NCBI RefSeq assembly: GCF_016862435.1
Contig: NZ_BOMY01000031.1
Location: 62,001-126,000, forward strand
Origin: Paractinoplanes tereljensis
Lineage (GTDB): Bacteria; Actinomycetota; Actinomycetes; Mycobacteriales; Micromonosporaceae
Direction of reading: 5' to 3'
Length of the DNA: 64,000 bases
Shown here one piece after another: positions 35,930 to 43,649 of this stretch; position 1 is the first letter of the stretch; each line of letters begins with the position of its first letter. The notes under the pieces were generated by a model. That model saw nothing but the letters and a program-made list of their open reading frames with translations. It had not been told where the DNA came from and ran no database searches. The translations under genes were made by a program, and so were the position numbers.

Positions 35930-37144
35930 CTAGCGTTGTAGTGCCTGGACTGGCTGGATTCGGGCCGCGCGCATCGCGGGGTACAGGCCGGCGAGGATGC
36001 CGGTGACGGTGCCCAGCAGCGGAGCGGGCAGCACCGTCCACGGCTCTACGACGGCCGTCCAGTGCCTGGTCGCGGCTATCGCTACCACCGACAGGGTGCC
36101 GACGCAGGTGCCGATCAGGCCGCCCATCGTGCCCAGGATGGCGCTCTCCAGCAGGAACTGGGCGGCTATGTGGCTGCCCCGCGCGCCGAACGAGCGGCGC
36201 AGGCCGATCTCGCCGGTGCGCTCCAGGACCGCCACGAACGTGGTGTTGGCGATGCCCACCATGCCGACCCCCAGGCAGGTCAGGGCCAGCGCCAGGAACA
36301 GCGAGTTCAGGTCGGTGGCCACGCTGTCGCGCAGCGACCTGGGGTCGGGCGGGGCGGTCACCTTGAGACGGTCGGGGGCGTCCGGGCGCAGCGCCACCGC
36401 TACCTGCGACGCCACCACCTGGGCGGCGCCGATCTGGGTCTCCACGATCATTTTGCTGGGCTCGCCCTGGGCGGGCGGGCCCCACAGGCGTTCCACCGTG
36501 CGCTCCGGGACCACCACCGACAGCAGCAGGTCGCCGTGCCGTTGCGCGTCGCCCAGGATGCCGATCACGGTCAGCGGAACGCCGGCCACGAAGACCGCGG
36601 GATGGCTGTCCAGGCGGGTGATGCCCAGACGTTTCGCCATCGCCTCGCCCAGCAGTGCGACCGGCTCGGCCGAGCGGTTGTGGAAGTCGTCGAAGAGTCG
36701 GCCGGTGGCCACCGCGGGGTGCATGGCGGTCACCGCGCCGGGGCTGGCCGCCACCACCGGGTACGCGTCGGTGCCGGCGGTGTCGGCCAGCGGGCGGCTG
36801 TTGACCGTGCGTTCGCCGGCCGACCAGTAGACGCCGGCCTGCACCACTCCGTGGATCGCGCGGACCCGGCCGGCGGCGTCCTCGGGGAAGGCCGGGCCGT
36901 CCAGGCCGGGGTCCGCCGAGGTGTCCTCGACCTGCACCTCGGTCGCGCCCAGCACGGTGAAACGGCTGCTGATCTGGCCGCCCACCGTGGCGGTCAGGCC
37001 CAGCACGATCACGAAGGTGGCCACCCCGACCACCGTGCCCAGCGCCGTCAGCGCGGCCCGCCCGGGGCGCTGCAGCACGCCGGCCAGGGCCTCCGACGCG
37101 AGGTCGCGCAGGGTCAGCTTGGACGGGGCCACCGGGGACTTCAT
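35930..37144 (-). CDS. ABC transporter permease, MacB/FtsX type
   Basis: 404 residues. An N-terminal helix (ALTALGTVVGVATFVIVLGLTA), a large extracytoplasmic MacB-PCD-like domain (about 60-265), then three helices near the C-terminus (LFLALALTCLGVGMVGI and others), with the FtsX signature TGEIGLRRSFGARGSHIAAQFLLES. This topology pulls on or loads extracytoplasmic substrates rather than forming a pore through the membrane. It overlaps the ATPase gene (ATGA). In Gram-positives such permeases with an adaptor export or sense peptides and small proteins. Confidence 0.9.
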   Translation of the reverse strand: MKSPVAPSKLTLRDLASEALAGVLQRPGRAALTALGTVVGVATFVIVLGLTATVGGQISSRFTVLGATEVQVEDTSADPGLDGPAFPEDAAGRVRAIHGVVQAGVYWSAGERTVNSRPLADTAGTDAYPVVAASPGAVTAMHPAVATGRLFDDFHNRSAEPVALLGEAMAKRLGITRLDSHPAVFVAGVPLTVIGILGDAQRHGDLLLSVVVPERTVERLWGPPAQGEPSKMIVETQIGAAQVVASQVAVALRPDAPDRLKVTAPPDPRSLRDSVATDLNSLFLALALTCLGVGMVGIANTTFVAVLERTGEIGLRRSFGARGSHIAAQFLLESAILGTMGGLIGTCVGTLSVVAIAATRHWTAVVEPWTVLPAPLLGTVTGILAGLYPAMRAARIQPVQALQR

Positions 37145-37815
37145 CGCTGTTCCTCGAGGAGGCCGTCGCGGATGGTCACCACGCGGTCGGCCCGGCCGGC
37201 CACGTCGTCGTTGTGGGTCACCATCAGCAGCGTCATGCCCCGGGCGTGCAGGCCGTGGAACAGCTCCAGCACCGTCTCGGCGGTGGCCGTGTCCAGGTTG
37301 CCGGTCGGCTCGTCGCACAGCAGCAGGCTCGGCTCGTTCACCAGCGCTCGGGCGATCGCCACCCGCTGGCGCTCGCCGCCGGACATCTGCGACGGGAGCG
37401 CCTGCAGGCGGTGATCCAGGCGCACCTCGGTCAGCGCGTTCAGCGCCCGCTGCTGCCGTTCCGGCCGGGGTACGCCCTGGTAGAGCATGCCCAGCATGAC
37501 GTTCTCCAGCGCGGTGCGGTGCGGCAGCAGGTGGAACGCCTGGAAGACGAAGCCGATCCGGCGGCCGCGCAGCGCGGCGCGGTGGTTCTCGGTCAGGTCG
37601 CCCACGTCGATGCCGTCCAGGCGGTAGTGGCCGGTGCTGGGGACGTCGAGCAGGCCGATCAGGTTGAGGAACGTGCTCTTGCCGGAACCGGACGGGCCGA
37701 CCACCGCCACGTACTGCCCGGGCTCGACGGTCAGGTCGGCCGGGTGCAGTGCGGCGACCGGCGGAGGACCGGGGTAGACGCGGCTCACCGCGTCCAGTTC
37801 GATCACCGCGGTCAT
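37141..37815 (-). CDS. ABC transporter ATPase, MacB/LolD type
   Basis: 224 residues. Walker A GPSGSGKST, Q-loop FVFQAFHLLPHRTALENV, signature MSGGERQRVAIARAL, Walker B LLLCDEPTGNLD and the H-loop VTHNDD: all motifs of the MacB/LolD/FtsE group are intact. The ATG overlaps the stop of the adaptor gene, and the stop overlaps the permease start, so the three are tightly coupled. Confidence 0.93.
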   Translation of the reverse strand: MTAVIELDAVSRVYPGPPPVAALHPADLTVEPGQYVAVVGPSGSGKSTFLNLIGLLDVPSTGHYRLDGIDVGDLTENHRAALRGRRIGFVFQAFHLLPHRTALENVMLGMLYQGVPRPERQQRALNALTEVRLDHRLQALPSQMSGGERQRVAIARALVNEPSLLLCDEPTGNLDTATAETVLELFHGLHARGMTLLMVTHNDDVAGRADRVVTIRDGLLEEQR

Positions 37816-39119
37816 GGGACGCCGACCAGGACGGCGTCGCCGGCGTGGAGCTCGTCGGAGCTGACCGCGACGTACCCGTCGCCGGAATCGTCGACCGTGA
37901 CCGCGACGATGCGCTGTTGTCCATCGGCGCCGACGACGGTGACGTGGGTCGCCGAGTCGGCGCCGGCCGAGACCGCCGCCACCGGCACCACAAGCACCGG
38001 GTCCTGGGAGTTCCGGACCACCACCGTCATCCGGGCGTCCTCGCCGATCAGCTCGGTCTGCAGGGCCTTGTCGGGGGTGACCGTGACGGTGAAACCGGGG
38101 GTGCCCAGGTCGCCGGACGTGCCCTCCTCGGTGGCCTGGGCGGGGGCCTTCTCGGCGACCGCGGTGACCTTGCTGGGGAAGCTCTCGGTGCCGATCGTCA
38201 GCTCGGCCGGCTGGCCGGCCTCGATGCCGCGCGGGTCGGCGCCGGTCACCTCGCCGGAGACGATGACCTTGCCGACGGCCAGCCGGAGGTAGGGGGCCTG
38301 CACCTCGCGGCCGACGGTCCGGTTGATCTGGGACACCCGCGCCGGGAAGCTCGCTACGAAGATCACCTCGCCGAGCGGCAGCATCGTGCCGGTCTTGGCG
38401 ACCAGTTCCTCGAGGGCGTCCTCGGCCTGGTCGACGCCCTCGGCGGCGGCCGTGATCGCGGCCGGCGCGGGCGGGGTGGCCCCCCGGGCCTGGGCCAGGA
38501 TCCGCTTGGCGTCCTTGACCCGGGCCCGCGCCTGGGCGACCGCCTCGTTGTCGGCCGCGCCGGTGTCCGGCACCGGGTAACCCAGCGAGTTGTAGAGCTT
38601 GCGCAGCGCCGCCTTGGTGGACCCGCCCATCGTGGACTCGTCGTCGACGGTGTAGCCCAGGCTGCGCAGTGCCTTCTGCAGTTGGGTGACGTCCTTGCCG
38701 GTGGAGCCGGGGCGGATGTCGCGGTAGGCCGGGAAGGCGCCGCGCAGCAGGATCACCGGCCGGCCGGACACCTCGCCCACCACCTGGCCCTCCTTGACCC
38801 AGTCGCCGGGTTTCGCCCGCGCGCCGGTGACCACCAGCTTGTCCGCCTCGAAGACCGACGTCGGGGTGGACTCCAGGGCCTGCGCCTGCACGACCGTGCC
38901 GCGCAGCACCACCGTCTCGCGCAGCACCCGCTCCTCGACGGTGGCGGTGAGGTCGGTGCGTTCGGGTGCGCTGGTCTCGGCGGCCAGCTGGGCCGGTGAC
39001 TTGATCATGGTGGACAGCACCAGGCCGGCCAGCGAGAGCACGGCCGTGCCGCAGGCGATCCACAGCAGGGCGGTTCGCCGCCGGGACAGCGGCGACTCGC
39101 CCCCTGACGGATCGTTCAT
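37812..39119 (-). CDS. HlyD-like adaptor with peptidoglycan-binding domain
   Basis: 435 residues. One N-terminal membrane helix (LLWIACGTAVLSLAGLVLS), a biotinyl-lipoyl-like segment (about 65-125), a peptidoglycan-binding-1 domain (RPGSTGKDVTQLQKALRSLGY, about 140-190) inserted in it, a helical hairpin (about 195-250) and beta-barrel and membrane-proximal domains to the end. This is the actinobacterial version of a MacA-type adaptor, tying the exporter to the wall. It overlaps the upstream lipoprotein gene and the downstream ATPase gene. Confidence 0.87.
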   Translation of the reverse strand: MNDPSGGESPLSRRRTALLWIACGTAVLSLAGLVLSTMIKSPAQLAAETSAPERTDLTATVEERVLRETVVLRGTVVQAQALESTPTSVFEADKLVVTGARAKPGDWVKEGQVVGEVSGRPVILLRGAFPAYRDIRPGSTGKDVTQLQKALRSLGYTVDDESTMGGSTKAALRKLYNSLGYPVPDTGAADNEAVAQARARVKDAKRILAQARGATPPAPAAITAAAEGVDQAEDALEELVAKTGTMLPLGEVIFVASFPARVSQINRTVGREVQAPYLRLAVGKVIVSGEVTGADPRGIEAGQPAELTIGTESFPSKVTAVAEKAPAQATEEGTSGDLGTPGFTVTVTPDKALQTELIGEDARMTVVVRNSQDPVLVVPVAAVSAGADSATHVTVVGADGQQRIVAVTVDDSGDGYVAVSSDELHAGDAVLVGVP

Positions 39120-40021
39120 CGGCCACTCCCGGCGGCCACCTGGCCGGCGTTGACGATCTCCGCCTCCAGCAGGGACTTGATCGCGGCCAGCTCGGTGGCG
39201 TGCTCCTCGAGCGCCCGTTGCTGGTACGCCGTCTCGACGGCCAGCATGGTGCCGGCCAGCTTGGTCTCGGTCTTGCAGGTGACGTCGGCGGTCGCCACCG
39301 TGATCTCGCGCTTGCTGATCGTGCCGGTCTGCCAGCGCTGATCGTTGATCGCGACCGAGGGATCGGGGTAATCGATCCCCTGCGCCTTCATGCAGGTGCT
39401 CCACTCGCCGAAGACACGCACCACCCGGCTGTCCGCCTTGGTGCGGGCGAACGTGTCGAGTTGCAGTTGCTGGGCGATGTCGGGGTCGGCCTTGGGCGCG
39501 CCTTTGGTGAGCTGCCGGATGGCCTCCCCGGCGCAGCCACCGGCCGGAACGGTCTGACCGTTGAACGTCTGTTCACCTCGGCCGGCCCAGACGTTCATCG
39601 CGTCGTCGGTCGGTTTCTCGGCATCGGCCTGCCGGGCCTTGAGGTCTTTGTTCTGCTTTTCGATGTCGAGCGCGTGATAGCCCTCGGCCTTCGCCTTTTC
39701 CAGATCGATGACCCAATAGCGGCGGGCGTTGGGATCCTGGTCGGCGGCGGAGCCCGGCCGGCTGGCCGGCCAGGTCAGTCCGAACTTCTTCATGCAGTCC
39801 CGGCCGATGATGTTCACCGCCGCCGTGATGGTGCGTTGTTGTTCCGCGGTTTGTAGATAAGCGTCGAGCGGAAGAACTATGTCGGCACCCGAATCGACCG
39901 TCGGAACAGCGCCGATTGCCGGTTCGGATGATTGCGCCGCGGCCTCGCCGGAGGTGCACGCGGCAGCCAGCGAAATGGTCAGCGCGGCACCGCCGTACGC
40001 GAGTAATTTTCTGATCGTCAC
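39116..40021 (-). CDS. Cysteine-rich lipoprotein A of the crystallin-exporter locus
   Basis: 301 residues from GTG 40021, preceded by GGGAG. The lipobox is LAAAC. The mature part has conserved blocks shared with the copy at 40780-41664: SGADI-x-LPLDAY, TAAVNI-x-GRDCMK-x-FGLTWPAS, PNARRY, EQTFxG-x-PVPxGGC, EWSxCM and AVETAYQxR. Four Cys (in GRDC, GGC, STC and VTCKT) are conserved and could form two disulfides. I recognise no named family. Its stop overlaps the HlyD-like gene (ATGA), so it is translated with the exporter; a substrate receptor or adaptor role is inferred. Confidence 0.8.
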   Translation of the reverse strand: MTIRKLLAYGGAALTISLAAACTSGEAAAQSSEPAIGAVPTVDSGADIVLPLDAYLQTAEQQRTITAAVNIIGRDCMKKFGLTWPASRPGSAADQDPNARRYWVIDLEKAKAEGYHALDIEKQNKDLKARQADAEKPTDDAMNVWAGRGEQTFNGQTVPAGGCAGEAIRQLTKGAPKADPDIAQQLQLDTFARTKADSRVVRVFGEWSTCMKAQGIDYPDPSVAINDQRWQTGTISKREITVATADVTCKTETKLAGTMLAVETAYQQRALEEHATELAAIKSLLEAEIVNAGQVAAGSGR

Positions 40022-40039
40022 TACGACTCCCTGCCCCGG

Positions 40040-40076
40040 AGCAGCCCGCCCGGCTCGCGATGCCGGACGGGCTGCT
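40040..40076 (-). other. Hairpin between crystallin-like gene A and lipoprotein A
   Basis: Arms at 40040-40054 and 40062-40076 pair over 15 bp with one mismatch (AGCAGCCCGCCCGGC against GCCGGACGGGCTGCT), with a 7-nt loop. It lies between the crystallin-like stop and the lipoprotein start, with no T-run after it on the minus strand, so it looks more like an attenuator or RNA-stabilising stem than a full terminator. An equivalent hairpin sits at the same place in the duplicate module. Confidence 0.75.
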
Positions 40077-40097
40077 GTTGTCACATCAGCGGCCGGA

Positions 40098-40505
40098 TCA
40101 CACGAACTTGTGCGAGCTCAACTCGTCGTTGAAGCCGCCCAGGCTGGAGTAGGCCCAGCTGATGCTGCCGGAGGCTTGGCCGTAGGCCAGGACCGAGATG
40201 TACGACCCGGAGTAGCCCGAGTCGGTGTAGGTCCGCACCCCGAGGCTGTTGTCGTAGTTGGCGATACTGCTGGCGTTGTCGTTGAGCTTCGTCGTCGAGT
40301 TGACGAAGTAGCGACCGTCGTTGTAATTGCTGACGGCGCTGTACTCGTCCCGAAGCTGGGCACCGTAGCTGGAGTTCTTCCAGAGAACGAATTCGCCCGT
40401 CTCGATGACACCGTTGCCCGAGGCCGCGAAGGCCGGGGCGGAGATGGCGGCGACGCCGAGAACGCCTGCCGTAATGGCCAGCGCGACGCCTGTCTTTCGG
40501 ATCAT
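40098..40505 (-). CDS. Secreted beta-gamma-crystallin / I36 inhibitor-like protein A
   Basis: 135 residues; GGGAG ribosome site; signal peptide to about residue 28 (SAPAFAAS). The mature 107 residues are beta-rich, have no Cys and carry NDNASS (75-80) and NDELSS (126-131), both fitting (N/D)(N/D)xx(S/T)S, the calcium-clamp motif of beta-gamma-crystallin domains. The overall pattern (NG-x-x-E-x-GEFxLW, SSIANY) resembles actinobacterial proteins annotated as peptidase inhibitor family I36, which share that fold. Calcium binding and inhibition are both predictions. A paralogue lies at 41744-42163. Confidence 0.75.
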   Translation of the reverse strand: MIRKTGVALAITAGVLGVAAISAPAFAASGNGVIETGEFVLWKNSSYGAQLRDEYSAVSNYNDGRYFVNSTTKLNDNASSIANYDNSLGVRTYTDSGYSGSYISVLAYGQASGSISWAYSSLGGFNDELSSHKFV

Positions 40506-40670
40506 TCTTCTTGCTCCCCGTTTTCTGTGGTGCTCGGTTTCGAATTGCCGAACCGTGCAGAGGCACCTCAGTTGCCGATGATCATTGGTGCTGCGTTGCC
40601 TACTTCCCCGTACGCTGGGTTCGGCGCGGCGCCACCATGGATCATCAGCCAAATCGCAGCTGCGGGAGCC

Positions 40671-40698
40671 AGTCTACATAGGAATCAGTGCCGGTCAA
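40671..40698 (-). promoter_or_regulatory. Candidate promoter for crystallin-like gene A
   Basis: On the minus strand TTGACC (40693-40698) and TAGACT (40671-40676) are separated by 16 bp, a good match to the actinomycete housekeeping promoter (TTGAC-N16-18-TAGxxT). It lies about 165 bp upstream of the crystallin-like start, in the 274-bp gap after lipoprotein B, whose base composition is less GC-rich than its surroundings. This would allow the second module and the exporter to be expressed apart from the first module. Confidence 0.5.
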
Positions 40699-40779
40699 TG
40701 ACAATGTCGGCCGGGCGACTGCGGGGAGATCAACAGGAAATGATCGGCTTTAAAGATTTGGCAAGACGCTCAACAATTG

Positions 40780-41664
40780 TCAACGAGCGGCGAGGATCTG
40801 TGCCCCGTTCGCGGTCTGAATGTCCAGGTAGGACTTGATTGACGCCATCTCGGGGGAGCGCGCCTCGATGTCCCTTTTCTGGTAGGCGGTCTCCACCGCC
40901 AGCATCACTCCGGCCGTATTGGTCTGAGTTTTGCAGGCCACGTCCGCGCCGGCCGTGTCGATCTCGGTCGGGGTGGGCTTCGCGGTCGCCCAGCGCCGGT
41001 CGTTCACGGCGGTGTACGGGTCGGGATAATCGAATCCCTTGGTCCGCATGCAGCTGCTCCACTCGGCGTATGCCCGCTTCACCCGGCTGTCGGTCTTGAG
41101 CCGGTTGAACGATGCGAACTGAAGTTTCGGTCCGATGCCGGGGTCGACGTCGGGCACGCCTTTGTTGAGCTGCCGGGCCGCTTCCCCGGAGCACCCGCCG
41201 GGCGGAACAGGTTTCCCGTCGAATGTCTGCTCGCCGCCACCGGACCATACGTTCATTGCTTCCGCGGTGACCTTTTCCGTCGATTCGGCCGCACCGCTCA
41301 GCGCGGCGGGGTTGTGGTATCCGAAAGTCTTTGCTTCCACCGGATCGATGACCGAGTATCGGCGCGCGTTCGGTGAAATTTCGGTGCTCGGGGCGGGCGC
41401 ACTCGCGGGCCAGGTGAGACCGAACTGCTTCATGCAGTCGCGGCCGAGGATGTTCACCGCCGCGGTGTACGTGCGGGCCTGTTTCATGGTCAGCACATAG
41501 GCGTCGAGCGGCAGCCGGATATCGGCGCCGGAGCGCACGACCGGAATGGGGCCGAGCTCCGGTTCCGCCGGTGGCGCCGCGGCTCGGCCGGCGGTGCAGG
41601 CGCCGGTGCCGGCGATGACCAGGGCGAGACCGAAGCCGGCGAGAACACGTTTCGCATTGATCAT
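40780..41664 (-). CDS. Cysteine-rich lipoprotein B (paralogue of lipoprotein A)
   Basis: 294 residues with signal peptide and lipobox TGAC. The mature protein aligns along its length with lipoprotein A: SGADIRLPLDAY, TAAVNILGRDCMKQFGLTWPAS, PNARRYSVID, GGGEQTFDGKPVPPGGC, EWSSCMRTKGFDYPDP and AVETAYQKRDIE. The same four Cys are kept. It follows the second crystallin-like gene by 79 bp, repeating the order seen in module A, so the pair arose by tandem duplication. It is separated from the exporter genes by module A. Confidence 0.8.
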   Translation of the reverse strand: MINAKRVLAGFGLALVIAGTGACTAGRAAAPPAEPELGPIPVVRSGADIRLPLDAYVLTMKQARTYTAAVNILGRDCMKQFGLTWPASAPAPSTEISPNARRYSVIDPVEAKTFGYHNPAALSGAAESTEKVTAEAMNVWSGGGEQTFDGKPVPPGGCSGEAARQLNKGVPDVDPGIGPKLQFASFNRLKTDSRVKRAYAEWSSCMRTKGFDYPDPYTAVNDRRWATAKPTPTEIDTAGADVACKTQTNTAGVMLAVETAYQKRDIEARSPEMASIKSYLDIQTANGAQILAAR

Positions 41665-41685
41665 TGAGGTGACTCCTTGGCCGGT

Positions 41686-41718
41686 GCAGCCCGGCCCCGC
41701 GATGCCGGGCCGGGCTGC
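41686..41718 (-). other. Hairpin between crystallin-like gene B and lipoprotein B
   Basis: A perfect 12-bp stem (GCAGCCCGGCCC at 41686-41697 with GGGCCGGGCTGC at 41707-41718) and 9-nt loop lie between the stop of the crystallin-like gene and the lipoprotein start. The arm sequence and position match the hairpin of module A (shared GCAGCCCG), so it was duplicated with the genes and has been kept. No T-run follows. Confidence 0.75.
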
Positions 41719-41743
41719 GCTTACTGGGTCACGTTCGCGGTGA

Positions 41744-42163
41744 TCAGACGATGTAGTGCGAGCTGAAGTCGTCGTTGTAGGTGCCCAGGGACGAGTAGGC
41801 CCAGGAGGTCCCGCCGGGCGCCGTGTTGTAGGGCGCGAGGATCAGCGACGCACCGGTGGCGCCGGCGCCGGTCCACGCCACGCCGTAGTGGCTGGTGTAG
41901 TTCGCGATGCTGCTGACGTTGTTGTTGATCGGCGTGCTGGCGTCGTTGCGGAACGTTCCGGTGTAGTTCCACGGGGTGGTCTGGCTGCCGGCCGGGGCGT
42001 CGTAGAGGACGTTGCCGACGAAGCCCGAGTCACGCCACAGGCCGATCTCGTCGTTGTCCAGGGTGCCGTTGCCGGGGGTACCGGCGAAGGCCGGGCCGGC
42101 GATACCGATGACAGCGGCGAAACCGGCGGCGACAGCCAGCGCGGCAGCAGTTTTACGGATCAT
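41744..42163 (-). CDS. Secreted beta-gamma-crystallin / I36 inhibitor-like protein B
   Basis: 139 residues, beginning MIRKT like copy A; signal peptide to about residue 27 (GPAFAGT). The mature part is beta-rich and Cys-free with NNNVSS (80-85) and NDDFSS (130-135), again two calcium-clamp-like motifs 50 residues apart. The end, SWAYSSLGTYNDDFSSH, matches copy A closely, while the middle (55-75) is divergent. It is the first gene of the whole run from 42163 to 35758. Confidence 0.75.
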   Translation of the reverse strand: MIRKTAAALAVAAGFAAVIGIAGPAFAGTPGNGTLDNDEIGLWRDSGFVGNVLYDAPAGSQTTPWNYTGTFRNDASTPINNNVSSIANYTSHYGVAWTGAGATGASLILAPYNTAPGGTSWAYSSLGTYNDDFSSHYIV

Positions 42164-42410
42164 TGGATTCACTCCCGGTTTTGGGTGGAGCTCGGAGGAG
42201 GGCGAAACAACGACGATCAATTCGGACGCCGATATCATGTCCCGCGCGCTGGGCCACTAATCAGTGTCATCAGCCGTCGGCAATACAGCTGTAATGACGC
42301 AAGTCTTGCCGAGCGCTCGTTAAGCGTCAACGGGAGTCTCGTGAATGAATGAGGAGATGAATGGCCGTTTTCGGTGTCCAAGATCTTGCAATTGATGTTT
42401 CATGGTCAAT

Positions 42411-42459
42411 TACGAAAAAGATCGCCGGGCGCGTCCATCGAGGTGGCGCGCCCGGCGAT
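42411..42459 (-). terminator. Rho-independent terminator for the VanY-like gene
   Basis: A perfect 13-bp GC-rich stem (ATCGCCGGGCGCG at 42421-42433 with CGCGCCCGGCGAT at 42447-42459) is followed, reading on the minus strand, by CTTTTTCG (42413-42420). It lies 59 bp past the VanY-like stop. The rest of the 354-bp gap 42164-42517 is comparatively AT-rich and should hold the promoter for crystallin-like gene B; TTGACG near 42308-42313 on the minus strand is a possible -35. Confidence 0.88.
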
Positions 42460-42517
42460 AATGATCCTTGACCTTCAGCAAGTATGAACGTCGGGTGTGG
42501 ATGCCCGACTATTTATG

Positions 42518-43585
42518 TCACCCGCCGGTGATCGACCAATGCCACGCCTCGGCAGGCAGGTTCACGAATCCGTACTGGGCGGCGTGTACCTTCAGCCAGG
42601 CGAAGGCCGTACTTTTGGGGGTCAGGGTCTTGCCGTCGGACGTGATGTCGATGGCCATGCCGATCTCGTGCAGTGACCGGCCCGGAATGGCGGTCGGCAC
42701 CCGGCACGAGGAAGCCGGCGCGGTCCACACGTCGGGGCAGCCGTTGATCGTGCGCAGCTCGATCTGCCGCTGCTTGGTGCGGAAACCGCCGCCGGAGATG
42801 GCGATCCCGTCCGCCTTCGCGTCGTCGACCATCCGCTTGAACGCGTACGCGACGCTCTTGTGCACCGTCACCCCGTACACCTGGGCGGTGTCGGCCGTGG
42901 TGAACGCGGGCCGGACCTGGTTGACGACGTCCTTGCTGAGCTTGGCGGCCTGTCCGGCCAGGTCGGCGGCCGCCGGGACGGCGGTGATTCGCTGCTGGGT
43001 CACCGTGATCGCGCCGGACACCGTCTTCCAGGCGGCCAGTGCCGCGTTCAACGCGGTGGTCGCGCTCTGCGCGCCGGTCCGGGCCTGCTTGAGTACGCCG
43101 GAAGCCCGCTCGACCGCCGCCTTGCGCAGGTTCACGGTCTTGACCGCGGCGGTGACCGCACCGGTCGCCGAGGTGACGGCGGCGGCGTTGCGGGGCTTGG
43201 CCTTGCTGGCCTTGGCCAGGTTCTGCTTCGCCGCGGTCGCCGCCGCCACGGCCGTGGTGAGCTGGGCGGTGGCGGTCGTCTCGGCGCTGGTCGCGGCGGC
43301 CAGCCGGGCCTGCGCGGCACCGTTGGCGATCTTGGCCTCGGTCACCTCGCCGACCCGGGTGTTGAAGGTGGTCTGCTGGGCGGCGAGGGTCGTGCGCAGC
43401 TGCGCGATCTGCGCGTCCACGGTGAGACTGCGGTACATCAGCGTCGACCAGGAGTTGGCGGCGACCGGTACGGCCGCGTCGGCCGGGCCGGCGAACGGCA
43501 GGGTCAGGCCGGCGGTCGCGAGGATCGCAGCGGCGGTGAGACGTCGGGCTCGGGCTCGGAACGGATGCTCGGGTCGCGTAGTCAC
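42518..43585 (-). CDS. Secreted coiled-coil protein with C-terminal D-Ala-D-Ala carboxypeptidase (VanY/M15) domain
   Basis: 355 residues, GTG start, signal peptide to about 38 (AGPADAA). Residues about 50-225 are Ala/Thr/Lys-rich helices predicted as a coiled coil. Residues 230-355 are M15B/VanY-like: GGGFRTKQRQIELR, SLHEIGMAIDIT (the SxHxxGxAxD zinc motif, here with Glu) and EAWHWS (the catalytic Glu and zinc His of ExWHW). It should trim peptidoglycan stem peptides outside the cell; the coiled coil may regulate it as in NlpC/P60 wall hydrolases. Confidence 0.85.
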   Translation of the reverse strand: MTTRPEHPFRARARRLTAAAILATAGLTLPFAGPADAAVPVAANSWSTLMYRSLTVDAQIAQLRTTLAAQQTTFNTRVGEVTEAKIANGAAQARLAAATSAETTATAQLTTAVAAATAAKQNLAKASKAKPRNAAAVTSATGAVTAAVKTVNLRKAAVERASGVLKQARTGAQSATTALNAALAAWKTVSGAITVTQQRITAVPAAADLAGQAAKLSKDVVNQVRPAFTTADTAQVYGVTVHKSVAYAFKRMVDDAKADGIAISGGGFRTKQRQIELRTINGCPDVWTAPASSCRVPTAIPGRSLHEIGMAIDITSDGKTLTPKSTAFAWLKVHAAQYGFVNLPAEAWHWSITGG

Positions 43586-43649
43586 CCCGGAGAGCCTGGT
43601 TTCCGCCGGGTGCGGACCGGGCCCGGCGGGGGAGCAGCCCGGTTGCCGG

